From assembly GCA_907165135.1 (NCBI GenBank), contig OU015567.1, positions 5,337,001-5,401,000 of the forward strand: a stretch of 64,000 bases of DNA, read 5' to 3'. Below the pieces are notes generated by a model. That model saw only the letters and a list, made by a program, of their open reading frames with translations, was not told the DNA's origin and ran no database searches. Position numbers and translations under genes: made by a program. This DNA comes from Oikopleura dioica. Lineage: Eukaryota > Chordata > Appendicularia > Copelata > Oikopleuridae. Shown piece after piece: positions 1 to 10,844 of this stretch (positions are counted from its first letter, which is position 1; every line of letters begins with the position of its first letter).

Positions 1-24
1 ACCGAGTGCACTCCCTTAATTTTT

Positions 25-80
25 CTTCTCATTCTAGAGCTGGTCGAATTTCTTCCGGAAGAACTGAAATTTGAAAATTC
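25..80 (+). pseudogene. Duplicated fragment of the coiled-coil gene at 2210
   Basis: About 45 bases here, from a pyrimidine tract and TTCTAG through AGCTGGTCGAATTTCTTCC to the following CGGAAGAACTGAAA, match positions 2255-2305 with few differences. The match covers a possible splice acceptor and the first codons after it (ELxEFLPEEL), then stops and the reading frame is lost. It lies just downstream of the astacin gene while the parent copy lies just upstream, so the astacin is flanked by two copies of the same stretch. It may be a relic of a local duplication or the edge of a paralogue continuing left of the window. Confidence 0.5.
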
Positions 81-118
81 CTTATTTTGGATGATAGATT
101 CTATAAAATTACCGATAG

Positions 119-2113
119 CTAGGCGTCAGTGTTACTGGTAGTAGTTGTAGTCGTAGTGGTAGCAGTAGGACAAAGCCCACAAGATTCTTTGCACATTTCT
201 CGCATGTACATTGGATTTTTCGAGCAATTGCCGCTCGCAGCCAATGATGCGCAGTCATTATCTTTATCAGCACAACAAGGGCTTTTGACGGGGTCTCTGC
301 ACTCACAGGTAAACCCAGATCTATCAGCAGTGTTGACGCATCGTTCGTTGTCAGCGCAATCATGATGAGCGCATGGAAAATGTTCTCCTGTTCGGGGTTC
401 GGTTCCAGGTTCGCAGCTGAAGCTTATTTCTGGATGATCTCCGAACGGGAAAACGTAGCTAGCGGATAATTCTCCGTTGTCGCCAAAGCAGACGTTGTCT
501 GATTCGGCCCCTGTCCAGGCCCACGGAGCATCGCATCCACCCCACCCAGGGAAGTCGCAGACAGTCCATCCTTTCTCCGTCTCCCATCGGATCCCTCCGA
601 GCCATTCGTGGTCACCTGGGCATTGATAAAAATCCTTGCCGTTGTATGTCCCACAGGCGACGCAAGATCCGACGCCATTCCAGTTTACATAAAGAGAGGA
701 GCAGCAGCCTAGGGCAGTTTTAGGCGCCTCCTCAAAGCAATCAGCGAGACGGTTATCTTCGTCTTCTCCGTCGAGACAGTCCCTAAAGCCATCGCAGAAT
801 CTGTGCTCGAAGATCGGTCGGATCACGCCAACGACATCTGGCTCAAGGCACCTTGATCGCGGCACGAGCGGGTGGGTATCGAGTTTGCCTTCGCAGTAGA
901 GAGCGTGCCCCTGCTCGGCATCGGTGGTGGTGAGAAGGTGATGAGGAGCGTAGCTGCGGCCGTTGACGAGGGTGTACCCGGTCTTCATCAGAGTGGAAGC
1001 CGGCTCGAAGGGATGGCCACTGTCAATCCATTCATCTTCGTTGATGGCACCGACAGCATCTCCACCGGTGATGTGGTCAGCCCAATCTGGTCGATCTTCT
1101 TCGTGGAGAAAGCCGAGAGCGTGGAGGAACTCGTGATGGATGCCGCCGCCACTGATGCAAGAGTTTTCGAGTCGAAGTGCTTGCCATCCGGGATGGATTC
1201 CACTTACGCCATTGCTGCAATCGTCGAGTTCACAAACACCGATGAATGACCAGCAACCAGTGCTGTCCGAGGTCTCACCAACAATGTGAACACCGATGTC
1301 GTTCGAGAAGGCTCCATCGTACACGAATTTCAGACATCCCATGGCTTTGGTCAGGTCGGCGAGCTCATCGTGGATTTGCTGCCAGCTTTCTTTTGGAACT
1401 GTATCTTGAATGGCATATGGAACAACGTATCGTCCATCCGAGTCGGTCTCGCTCCACTTTACAGCCCAGCTGTTTAAACCTCTGACAACTCTATGTCTGC
1501 TTGGTGCGTTCTGGTAAATATTCAGCTTGTCAGCATCGTAACCGAGCTTGACAAGGGCATCAACTTGCCACGGAGCGACAACGAGATCGCCAGACTCGCC
1601 CTGGTCGCCGTGGGCGCTACTTCTTGTATACGCCCAGGGCAGATCTCCTGGGTAGCGTGCTCGTTTCCATTTTGTAGTTGAAGTCTAAAAAATTTTTTAT
1701 TTGAAATTTTTGGCCGAAACTCGTACATTGCAAGTAGCAATCGCTGAAGTAGTAGTTGTGGTCGTTGTTGTTATCGAATTTTGACAGTTTTTTCCAGTAA
1801 AAGATTCAGGACACAGGCATGAATAACCTCTATCATCGCTCGAGCAGATTCCATTGTTGAGACAAGGTTCGCTGGCGCATGGAGAGATCTCTTTCGAGTC
1901 CTTCATTGATACCAAAACAGACGGTATTATGACAGCCATGGCACCAATCAGCGCAACTAGTATTTTCACAAAAGTTTCCATAACAAACGAGTTTTGTAAC
2001 GAAGTCCGACTTTGGGTTGCTCTCTCTTCATTGTTTTTTTCTGGATCTCCTGCTTTTGGTCTTTTGATTTTTATCATTTTCTTCATTTTCGACGTTTCCG
2101 AACCTCTACTCAT
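119..2113 (-). CDS. Membrane-anchored astacin metalloprotease with EGF and ShK-like regions
   Basis: Zinc metalloprotease of the astacin (M12A) family, 650 residues. Exons 2113-1727 and 1684-119 (minus strand) are joined by a 42-nt GT-AG intron in phase 0. Order: basic cytoplasmic tail; hydrophobic anchor (about residues 48-70, FVKILVALIGAMAVIIPSV) suggesting type II topology; an EGF-like module with six cysteines; a poly-Thr linker; a short prodomain carrying SGDLVVAPWQ; the catalytic domain with HEFLHALGFLHEEDRPD (first His near residue 313) and a Met-turn STLMKTGY; a cysteine-rich region; a second EGF-like segment; an ShK-like CXXC end (CKESCGLC); and a second poly-Thr tail. The prodomain Gly-Asp matches the two astacins at 21-25 kb, so they are paralogues, but only this one has an anchor. 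It is divergent from the coiled-coil gene (97 bp between ATGs). The extracellular substrate is unknown. Confidence 0.85.
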
Positions 2114-2209
2114 TTAGAAAAAGTAAAAATAGACCCTACTGTATTGACACTTCAGTTTGGCAAAGGAGGAAATGAATAAGCGATTGTTTCAGTTACTTTA
2201 TTTCTCATT

Positions 2210-3698
2210 ATGATCTTTAATTTTCATCAAGCTTTAATCAAGAAATCTTTTAACCTTCTTATTCTAGAGCTGGACGAATTTCTCCCGGAAGAGCTGAAGA
2301 AAATCCTGAGCAGGAGAGTTTCTGAGTTTGAAACGAAGATTTTTGAAAATAATGAAAAACTTGCTTCTTTGATGGAAGAAAATGAAAATCTCCGACGATC
2401 AAATCTTCTTTCATCATTTTCTCAAGATCTGATTCGTCAAGCTGAAACAGCGCCACCTGCAGGTTTGAAAAATATTTTTTTCTTTAGCTCAATTGAGTTC
2501 GGAAATCTGCCTAGAAAACCTGAGTCAGGGCCCTGAAAGGGCTGTTTGAAGCCTGACTCAGGTTTTCTACTCAGCAAACTAATCCCAGCTTTAGATTCTG
2601 AAGCCCTTCAACTGTCTTTAACAAATCATTTGGATTTATTCCGCAATTTGTTGGAAGAAAAAGAAGACGAAATCTTCTATCTCGAGGACCGGCTGAAAAA
2701 CTCAGAGGAGGAAAAATCATCTCTTCTTGAAAAACAAGCGAAGCAGTTCAATTCACAAATACGGCTTTTCCGAGAGCTTTTGGAAGAAAAAGATGAAGAA
2801 GTTGAGCAAAAAAATGAAGAACTAAAAATCGAGAAGCGAAGTTTCAAAGAGCTAGAAAGCGAAATTCAAGTCCAAGAGTCGACGATTTTATCGACAAAAA
2901 ATCATGTCAAGTTGTTGTTTCAAAAAGCTCAAGAACTCTCAAAAATAACGGACGAAAAAGCCGCCTTCCTCGAAAATCAAAATAAAGAAAAAGAGGCGCT
3001 AGAAAATAAGCTTCAATCTGCGGTAAAGAAAAACGAATCCTGCGGCAAAAAACTCCTCCAAGCGAAAGGCGAAAAAACTAAGTTGAAAGAAGAGCTAGAA
3101 TCGTTGAAAAATCAGCTTGCTAAAATCAAGGAGGACAAACGCCTTTCAGAAGAACGAAGCTTACAACGGACAAAGAAGATTTCAGAAATGAAAGAAATCG
3201 AGCTTCAAAAGCTAAAATCGGAGAATAAACGGCTCAAATGCTCGCTAGAATCGGAGCAAGAAGGAGCTGAAAGGCTTGAAGAAAGATTTGCCGATGAAGA
3301 AATGAAGATCAACCAACAAAGGGAAAAAATGAACGAGCTCGCTTCAAAACTGCAAAAAATGGAGGCTCTTTTAACAGCTAAAAAGACGGTGAAGAAGGAC
3401 TTGGAAGTGTTTCCAGTCTTGATCAACTCTGGAAAAGATGAAATGAAGGAAAAGATTTTGGAAAAATTCAAGTTTGAACGAGAAAGAAGAGTAGACGCTG
3501 AAAAGGAATTGAGAAATTGCGAGGCGAAAAGAATTGAATACGAACGATTTTGTCTTAGGTAAACTTCTAACGTTGGTACCTCCTTAATTTTCAATATCTT
3601 TCAGGTTTTTACGAAGCACTGGAATCGGAATACGCCTTTCAAGAAACTTTGGCCTTGAAGAACTTATGAGAAATTTTATTATGAATGATTTCCTGTAA
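2210..3698 (+). CDS. Long coiled-coil protein of unknown function
   Basis: Exons 2210-2462, 2595-3558 and 3605-3698 join in frame (phases 1 and 2) through GT-AG introns of 132 and 46 nt, giving about 436 residues. Nearly all of exon 2 is Glu/Lys-rich heptad sequence with no Pro or Gly, so a long parallel coiled coil is expected. The first part (ELDEFLPEELKKILSRR) could be a short helical dimerisation segment. The start is uncertain: the ATG at 2210 gives a hydrophobic lead, but TTCTAG at 2265 looks like a splice or trans-splice acceptor, so the first codons may be 5' noncoding. Intron 1 holds a CCTGAGTCAGG foldback. No motif identifies the family; resemblance to myosin or golgin rods is compositional only. 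Confidence 0.7.
2513..2569. repeat. CCTGAGTCAGG foldback inside intron 1 of the coiled-coil gene
   Basis: AGAAAACCTGAGTCAGGGCC is followed by its near reverse complement ending GCCTGACTCAGGTTTTCT, with a loop of only a few bases. It is the shortest complete member of the family found throughout the window. Confidence 0.8.
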
Positions 3699-4197
3699 CA
3701 AAAAAAATACAAAATGCTCATCAGTGTATTCCAGTTATTTCTACGTGCATTTGAACAAGCACCGCCCAGAAGCAAAGAAAACTGGTCATGTAGTCGTTGA
3801 GAAAGTTTCCATCGATATTTCGCGAAAGACGTAATTGATGACGAGTTCTGCCGATGAAGAGGGGAAAGGAGCAGGGGCAGATGCACATTAAAAATGACAT
3901 TGATCGTGTTATCTCTGAAGGTTTTTCAAGGAAGGGGATAGGAAGAAAATTAAATAGGGGTGGCCTTGTTCATTCGGCTCTTCCTGCAGGTGAGCCCTCG
4001 TTAACTTTTGGGCCACTTTAGGAATCCTGATTGGCAGACGATCTTCGAAAGAAAGGCTACGCGGCCAAAGGATGAACAAGGGGACTAATGTAGAGGCTCA
4101 ACGAGGAACAAGGCAATCCCTGTTTTACCTGGATATTTTCTTAGAAACAAATCTGATTTTCTCAAATCCGAGAGAAAAACGCAGGGGAGACCAAGCG
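3699..4197. other. Intergenic stretch with no supported gene
   Basis: No spliced ORF or RNA gene is supported here. A 100-codon ORF on the minus strand (3584-3886) overlaps the 3' exon of the coiled-coil gene and looks like non-coding shadow. Sequences near 3965 and 4070-4120 repeat variants of CCTTGTTCATTCGG and GAACAAGG in opposite orientations, perhaps a decayed inverted repeat. Confidence 0.4.
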
Positions 4198-4206
4198 CTG
4201 ATAAAC

Positions 4207-5453
4207 GAGACGGGAGCTTTTCCAGCCATTAGCTTTTCCAGCCGTTAGCTTTTCCAGCCATTAGCTTTTCCAGCCTTGCTGGAAATTCTAATTTGCTGGA
4301 AAAGCTAATATACTGGAAAAGCTTCTTTCAGATTGATATTTTTCTCATGAAAATATAAGTTGATAAAATAAGTACTATTTTTATTAAAAAGTGTATTAAC
4401 TTAGACGTGCTTTTTTAAGGTTAACGATGTTTTCCAGCCCGTTTCCGCCATATAGACCCCCGAACACCATATAATTTTAGAATCAGCAGAAAATTTTAAG
4501 AACTTTGACGGTTTAAAATTCTAGAAAACTCCACTTCCGGTCGATTCTAGAGCCGGAAGTTGACGTAATTAAGGTGTCATGGTGAAGTTTGACCTATCAA
4601 ATTGCTGATCTGACGATTTCCTATCATTTTAGAAAAGAATAAAGACCAACCGCGGTCAAACCAACCGAAAAAAATGAAAAAATTTCATCAATTTACGCCT
4701 TTTTTACATAATTTTGCCGGTCGGTTTGACCACGTTTGGGACTCTGTCTTCTGATACATTGATTATATACATTGATTATAGGATGACTCAAAATCTTCCG
4801 AGCATCAATTTGACAGGTCATACTTTACCATCACACCAAAATTTCGTCAACTTCCGGCTCTAGAATCGACCGGAAGTGGAGTTTTCTAGAATTTTAAACC
4901 GTCAAAGTTCTTAAAATTTTCTGCTGATTCTAAAAAGGTATGGACCATACCGTATGGTGTTCGGGGGTCTATAAGGCGGAAGTGAGCTGGAAAACTTGGT
5001 GAACCTTAAAAAAGCACGTCTTAGTGTAATATAATTAATAATGGTTCATTATTAATTAATAATCGTCGATTAGTATAAAATTTATCGAGAGATCGGTTTC
5101 AAAGGCGGTCGGGATTTTTGGTACTCCTTGTTCCGATTTTGGTACTGCGAGCATGGCTGTTGATTTCGGAGCGTACGTGTTTCTCAGAAAACGATCTCTC
5201 GATAATTCTTATATTCTTATATTAATCGACGATTATTAATTAATTATGATATTTCACAAAGTAAATACACTTTTTAATGAAAAAAGTACTTATTTTATCA
5301 AACTATATTTTCATTAGAAAAATATCAATCTGAAAGAAGCTTTTCCAGCCATTAGCTTTTCCAGCCGTTAGCTTTTCCAGCCTTGCTGGAAATTCTAATA
5401 TGCTGGAAAAGCTAATGGCTGGAAAAGCTAATGGCTGGATAAGCTCCCGTCTC
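4207..5453. mobile_element. Nested foldback transposon with 9-bp target site duplication
   Basis: The element begins GAGACGGGAGCTTTTCCAGC and ends with GCTGGATAAGCTCCCGTCTC, and is flanked by identical CTGATAAAC at 4198-4206 and 5454-5462, a 9-bp target duplication typical of Mutator-like elements. Outer arms (about 4207-4400 and 5266-5453) carry several copies of TTAGCTTTTCCAGCC. Inside lies a second inverted repeat, 4401 (CTTAGACGTGC) to 5025 (GCACGTCTTAG), and beside it a third, about 5028-5255, with arms around AATCGTCGATTA and TATCGAGAGATCG. No transposase ORF is present, so it is non-autonomous. The Mutator label rests only on duplication length. Confidence 0.8.
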
Positions 5454-5462
5454 CTGATAAAC

Positions 5463-6831
5463 ATCTCGGACAACTTTCATTGGTCAAAAAAGGGATAAGA
5501 AAAATTTTCGAAATTCTCAGACCACAGACCTAGAGCCCCAATCCAACAACTCGTGTTTCCATTTGATCTTTTCTTTTGTCGGCTGAGATTTTATTGCTGA
5601 AAATCTCGAGCGTTTTGACGATTCGATTATGCTCTCCAACATTCTATCTTTCTTTTTGATTGTCGATTTTTTTTTGTGCGGATATATTTTTTCATTGTTG
5701 ACAATTTACTGAAGTAGTATTTCTCTCTTGTTGATCGTCCGTAACAATAACTGTGAGTCCCGGGAGAAGCTCTACGAGGAGATTAATTTCAAGTTTAATT
5801 TCTCCATTTGAGGATGAGTGACTTCTTCAATTTACCGAAATGGACTGTCGGCCCATTGTGATGCTCGCTGCACGACTTGATCGACCTTCCTATAATTTAA
5901 ATTGGCTTAACGAGATGCTAAAACATTTATTTATTCTGACAAATCTGCATGTTTTTCTCCCCCATTTTATTCATAAAAAATGAATGAGAATTCTCAAGAA
6001 ATTATTTTTTTTCGACCAAATCGACAAAAAACGCAACGATTTTGGCCAAAATTTTGGTCGAATTTTAGTCCAATCAGACCAGAGGATTTCGCCAGTTGGC
6101 CAATAAGATTTCAAAAAAATTTTTGCGACAAAAATTGATTTTTTGCAATATTTGTTTTTCTGAAATCTTATTGGCCTTCTGGTTGGTCTTGAATTCGACC
6201 AAAATTTTGGCCAAATTTGTCGTCATTCTTGTCGATCCGACGTTTTTCGAATATAAGTTTATAAACCTTTGGTAATTTTCCGCCTTCCTCTTATCATTTC
6301 CCAAAAAGACAACAAAATAGGAAAATACTGGAGAAAAGCAATTGTCTCTTGGAAAAAATGCGGCGAAAAAAATGACAAACGAGCTGACATTGACAAATTC
6401 ACTGGCGCAAATAATTCCAATTTTCAATTTTAATTTAAATTCTTTCATTTCTGAACGATTCAATTAACAGTAAACTCACGCTCAGCCTCGCTTTCTCTTC
6501 CAACAAATGCTTTCTTCAACTTCATTTTTTGAATCGGAGTTTTCAGCATAGAACTGCTGTTCTTTGATGTTCTCTTCAGTTACTTTCTTTAAAATTGAAA
6601 TGACACTTGGAACTCTACCGCGGGATTGTCCGATCGACAGATTGCACGATTTATTGACAGCGTTAAATTAATGGGCAGAAATCAGAAGAGCGGTGACCCT
6701 GACTCAGGTTTTCTTCGCTGATTGCCGAGCTCGGAAATCTCTAGAACTCAATTCTGCGAGATATTTTTTGATATTTTTAGCGGTCAAATAGAAAAAAAGA
6801 AAAAGAGAGAGCTTCGTTTTTATCGATAAAT
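5463..6831. other. AT-rich intergenic region with one small foldback
   Basis: No convincing coding sequence; the 129-codon minus-strand ORF at 6074-6463 runs through an inverted repeat and has no domain or splice support. The only structure seen is the palindrome at 6042-6214. Part of CCTGACTCAGG-like sequence (GACTCAGGTTTTC) is at 6700-6713. Confidence 0.4.
6042..6214. repeat. Foldback element with arms TTGGCCAAAATTTTGGTCG
   Basis: The left end TTGGCCAAAATTTTGGTCG (6042) recurs in reverse complement at 6196-6214, and the interior arms match too: CCAATAAGATTTCA against TGAAATCTTATTGG. The loop is AT-rich with no ORF. It is a MITE-like non-autonomous inverted repeat. Confidence 0.65.
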
Positions 6832-7041
6832 ATGGTTAGTTGAAGTTCAAAAAATGAGTTGTTTATGAAATTTTAGTCAGCATCCGGCGGAGGACTTTTT
6901 CCATCAGCAAGCATGGTGGTGCACTCGATGTTTTGGCCGCTTTCGAATGATGCGGATTCTTACTGGTACGCGTACTTCACCATTCTCATCGCGTTTTATG
7001 TCTTTATTCTGTTCAAGATCATTGGAGCTTCTCGTATCTAG
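6832..7041 (+). CDS. Very small single-pass membrane protein (55 aa)
   Basis: Exon 1 is just the ATG (6832-6834); a 42-nt intron with GTTAGT and TTTTAG sites leads to exon 2 (6877-7041). The 55-residue product starts MSASGGGLFPSAS and ends with a hydrophobic segment (YFTILIAFYVFILFKIIGA) followed by SRI, so it is a likely single-span protein with a short tail. Two AATAAA-type signals follow at about 7068. Splitting after the ATG itself is common in compact genomes. I do not recognise the family; it could be a small subunit of a larger membrane complex. Confidence 0.6.
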
Positions 7042-7509
7042 CCGTTTTTCTTTTGATTTTGCATGAAAATAAATATGAATCAAATAAAAATTGTGTGAAC
7101 CGTATGTTACTGAAGGAATATTGGATAAAAGATAGAATTAACAAAAAAAAACGAAATGAAGAAAATCACGAATTTATTTATCAAAAAATCAACTGAAAAA
7201 ATTCATGACAAGAAAGTTTGTAATTTGTCATTGCTCTTGATATGAGCTCACAAGGCGCTAATCCTTGAGGACTTGCTTTCACAAAATGCTCGTCGAGGCT
7301 CAATCTTATCAGACAGAGAAGATTTGTAGAGCTTCCCTGAAGCTTATCAATTATAACGCTGTAAGTATCTTTTTCTCCTTCTTTTCATTACTTTTTCATT
7401 ATTCTTGATGTGAAAAGCTTTTCTTTCAACTCGAACTTCAACATGAAAACTTGTGTGTTTTTCCGTGCACTTTCCTAAAATGGGTAAAATAAAAATTATC
7501 AGAGAAAAT

Positions 7510-8418
7510 ATGGCAGACGAGGAGCCAAAGGTCGAAGAAGTCCCTGCTGAAGCTCCCGCCGCAGAAGAGGCTCCTGCACCAGGTTTTGAATAAATTTTAT
7601 TTTCAGGATTTAATTATTAGAAATTCGAGTTTTTGAAAATATTTTGAGAAAGAAATGAATCAAAAAATGATTATTATTTTCAATTTTTATAAAAAAAACT
7701 AGAAGCCGCTCCAGAAGAAGCCGCCCCAGCCGCAGCTGAAGAAGCCGCGCCAGCAGAAGAAGCCGCGGCTCCAGCACCAGAAGAAGCTGCTCCAGCTGCC
7801 GAAGAGCCAGCTCCCGCTGCTGAGGAAGCCGCCCCCGCTCCAGAAGAATCTGCTCCAGCTCCAGAGGAAGCTGCACCAGCCGCTGAAGAAGCCGCGGCAG
7901 CCGCAGAAGAAGCCGCGCCTACCCCTGAGGAAGCCGCACCAGCAGCTGAGGAAGCCGCGCCAGCTGCTGAAGAAGCCGCTCCTGCAGCTGAAACCCCAGG
8001 TAAGACAAAGACTTAGAGAATAATTTTAATCATTTTTTAAGCCGTCCCAGAGATCGCCGTCGAAGCTCCAGCAGAAGAAGCTGCCCCAGCAATCACTGTT
8101 GAAGCCCCTGCCGAGGAAGCCGCTCCAGCAATTACAGTCGAAGCTCCTGCTGAAGAAACTCCCGCACAGCCCGCCGACGCTCCTGCTGAGGAAAAGAAAG
8201 CAGGACTCTCCGGTAATCCGCATTTTCATCCCCCTTTTCAAACCCTTTCCCTAGCGCCTTTGGTCAAAAAGCGACGAGGATCGGTTGTCGACAAGAACAA
8301 AGAAGGCCAGCTCCTCGCTGCTCTGCAGAAGACCGCCCATATGAAATGGATCCGACACCCCGACTACCTTAACCTCTGGATCATCAACCCTAATTATGCT
8401 CCTCCCCAGACTGCATAA
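7510..8418 (+). CDS. Ala/Glu/Pro-rich repeat protein with conserved-looking C-terminal tail
   Basis: Exons 7510-7582, 7703-7999, 8042-8212 and 8255-8418, all joined in phase 1, give 234 residues. Residues from about 10 to 180 are imperfect repeats of EEAAPA, then longer units of [13 protein letters not shown]. The final 55 residues change character: a basic [14 protein letters not shown] stretch, then [18 protein letters not shown] and aromatic residues ending NYAPPQTA, which suggests a small folded or binding tail. A 5' noncoding exon probably lies at 7286-7360 (GTAAGT donor at 7361, acceptor at 7502); its own 25-codon ORF does not continue in frame. The repeats are acidic and proline-rich, so probably extended. 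Family unknown. Confidence 0.75.
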
Positions 8419-8545
8419 GAAGAAAAAATCATAGCATTGAATATTAAAAACTTTGTAATAAACAAAAAAAAGGAAGCCAGTTTTTTCTCTAGAATTTTAA
8501 TTTTTATGAAAAAATGCAAACAAAAGCTCTTGTTAGAGAAGAGAA

Positions 8546-10640
8546 ATGACAAGAACTTTTTTGCAGAAAATCTTCAGAACGCATTTGACAAAAGAGGATG
8601 AGGAGGACTTCGATGAGATTTTCAAAACATGGATGCATGAGGCAGCCAAATATCTCGTTCTCTTCATTTTGATGACTTTCTTGCTGGCTTCAGATCACAT
8701 GTATCTCAGCGCGCTTGATGATTTTTTACAAGAAACGGTTTTTTACTATCATTTTTTCGAAAAAAAGACAGTTGAAAACCGAGTTTTGGAGAAAATTTTC
8801 GACGGCGAATCTTCTGATATCAAGTCGTTTTCCGCCTTCGAAAGCTGGTTTCGTGGAGTTTTCAAAGAAAACATTCTTATTGGAGAGTTTTCAACGCTTC
8901 TTATCAATAAACCCAGGCTCACGAGAAGATTTGCGAACGGATCCGTCGCCAAGACAATTTTGGAAAGCGAGGGAAACTTCGGAATTCAAGAGTTTGGCGA
9001 AATAAACGACATTGATTTTCACTGGCAATCTGATGCAGCTACTTTCATCTCAGGTTTTTATGATTCTTCATATGGTCAATAATTCTTCTTAGTTGGAAAC
9101 ATTCATTTTCACCTGAGCGAGAGCACGGGTGGAGCGTCCCTGCTTCTCCAGACCTACCGATTCGACGAAATAACGATCTCATCTGTTCTCATCGTCGCGC
9201 TCCTTTCGCTTCTAGCCCTCTTCCTGCTTTTCGAAAAATTCTACGAGGCGTACATTGTCGGAGAAAGAGAGTTCTTCAACGATGCTAATCGAACATGCTG
9301 TTTTCTCAACATCGTCCTCCTCTTTTTCGTCGCTTTGAATCTTTTATCAATTCTAGGAACAGCTCAGAAAATACTCTCGAACCAGGGAATGAGATATATG
9401 AGCTTTTGAAAAAGGCACTTGCGTCCCAAAAAGATACGAAGAGCAGCAATGCTACGTCATCGACAGTTTCAAAAGAAAGGCTCTCCCTCACGAAATCCTC
9501 CTCGCCTGCTCTCTCTTCACCGCTTTCGATGGAACCCGATTTTTCATCGATGTCAGAAGCTCTGCTGCTTTCTGCCTGGCTTTCAGGCGGATGTTCATTG
9601 GGCTAAGAAGCCTGATTTTGATGGTGGTCGCGGCGTTTTGTGGAGTCTTGATGATTTTGAAGAGTCTTTATGGGGTGGAAAACCTGTTTTTCTTGAACGA
9701 GTCGATTTTCAGAAGCGTTTCTTGGATTTTTCTGCTCCGGCATAATCGGCTCATTTCGAGATCGCTGCCAGAAACGGGCCAGAATTTGGATTTACTTTTT
9801 CGTTAAAAAAAGGGTTGAAATGCATCCAATCAAAGGCATCACGATCACCTTCCTCATCCCTTTTCTTTGGGTTGCTTTCATACCGTTCATCTTCGCCATT
9901 TATCGATTTGAAAAGAAAAATGCCAATCTTGAAATCAAGGAAGAAAGCAAAGAGTTCTTCATTTCAAATTACTTCAAATACGTCGTCGAAAAGATCCTTG
10001 CTCGATTTGACATGGGGAGTGATGCAGCAGAAGAAGAGATTAAACGATGTTTTGATGCTATGAAAGGTACAGTAACCTACGCTGTAGCTCCTTCAGTAAT
10101 CTAGCCCTAACCCTAACCTTTCTGTTTTCAGAGTCGAAGCAAGTTGATTTCCTAAAACTCCAAGAAGAGCTAAAAGAAGAAGCGCAGGGAAAACAAGATA
10201 AACTTGATGAAGTAATGGACTTATTCGTTGTCAATGCTTTGGAACATGAAATCGCCAGGCTCAAGTATCAACAAGCAGTGAGAGAAGAAGTGGACAAGCT
10301 TCGACCATATTTTCTGACGACAAAGAAATTCGTCCATTTTCTCAAGCGAATCGAAAGAATTGAGCAGCTTATCTTCTCAGGAACTGATTCGTGAGCTCAT
10401 TAAGTCTGATAATTCGAGGTTTTTTGTGTCGAAAAACCTCCAAAATCGTCGGTATCATGGCAATCAAAGATAATCGGCCTAACTGACTGTAAATTTATCC
10501 GTTTGAATCAAAAAATAGTCAGTGAAAATCTAGAATACGTCGAACAAAACCTTCAACAGCTTGCTGAACCGAAAGAACGAAAAGTTATCCGTCGCCGAAA
10601 AGTGAAAAATCCCGACCCAACATCTTCTGAACCGAATTAA
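8546..10640 (+). CDS. Polycystin-2-like (TRPP) cation channel, with one frame break
   Basis: Exons: 8546-9053, 9093 to about 9404, about 9405-9716, 9772-10066, 10132-10390, 10523-10640. The product resembles polycystin-2 channels in order: first membrane span (YLVLFILMTFLLAS), extracellular domain with INKPRLTRRFANGS (PKD2 has a PRLRQxRV-type motif there), spans near VLIVALLSLLALFLLF and CCFLNIVLLFFVALNLL, a segment FFIDVRSSAAFCLAFRRM like the S4-S5 region, a pore-side span, and ITITFLIPFLWVAFIPFIF like S6. The C-terminus is a predicted coiled coil (KLQEELKEEAQGKQDKLDE), as in PKD2. Between 9357 and 9412 the frame shifts by one base with no GT available, so this is a frameshift, sequence error or non-canonical intron. 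The 55-nt intron 9717-9771 falls at the pore helix and is the weakest splice call. Role: Ca2+-permeable channel, often ciliary. Confidence 0.65.
10105..10118. repeat. Interstitial telomere-like repeat in an intron
   Basis: CCCTAACCCTAACC, two full TTAGGG-type units plus a bit, sits inside the 65-nt intron 10067-10131 of the polycystin-like gene. Confidence 0.7.
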
Positions 10641-10844
10641 CAAACTCATAAATACATTAATACAACTCTGATATTGGCTTTTGTTGTCTGGGAGCCTCGA
10701 TAAATTCATGAATTACGAAGTAGCTCGCTTGTCAATTTACTTTACCGTTAATTCTGTCTCGCAGCCTTTTCTTAAATAATTAATTATGAAAACAAGTCTT
10801 TATTTTGGAGATTTTATTTCACAGAAAATCATGATTCAATTTCT

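Noticed and set aside
6074-6463. 129-codon minus-strand ORF
   Set aside because: Runs through a foldback element and has biased AT-rich codons and no recognisable feature.
9295-9745. Two overlapping ORFs (103 and 108 codons) in the polycystin-like region
   Set aside because: They are the two wrong frames; the third frame carries the conserved channel segments.
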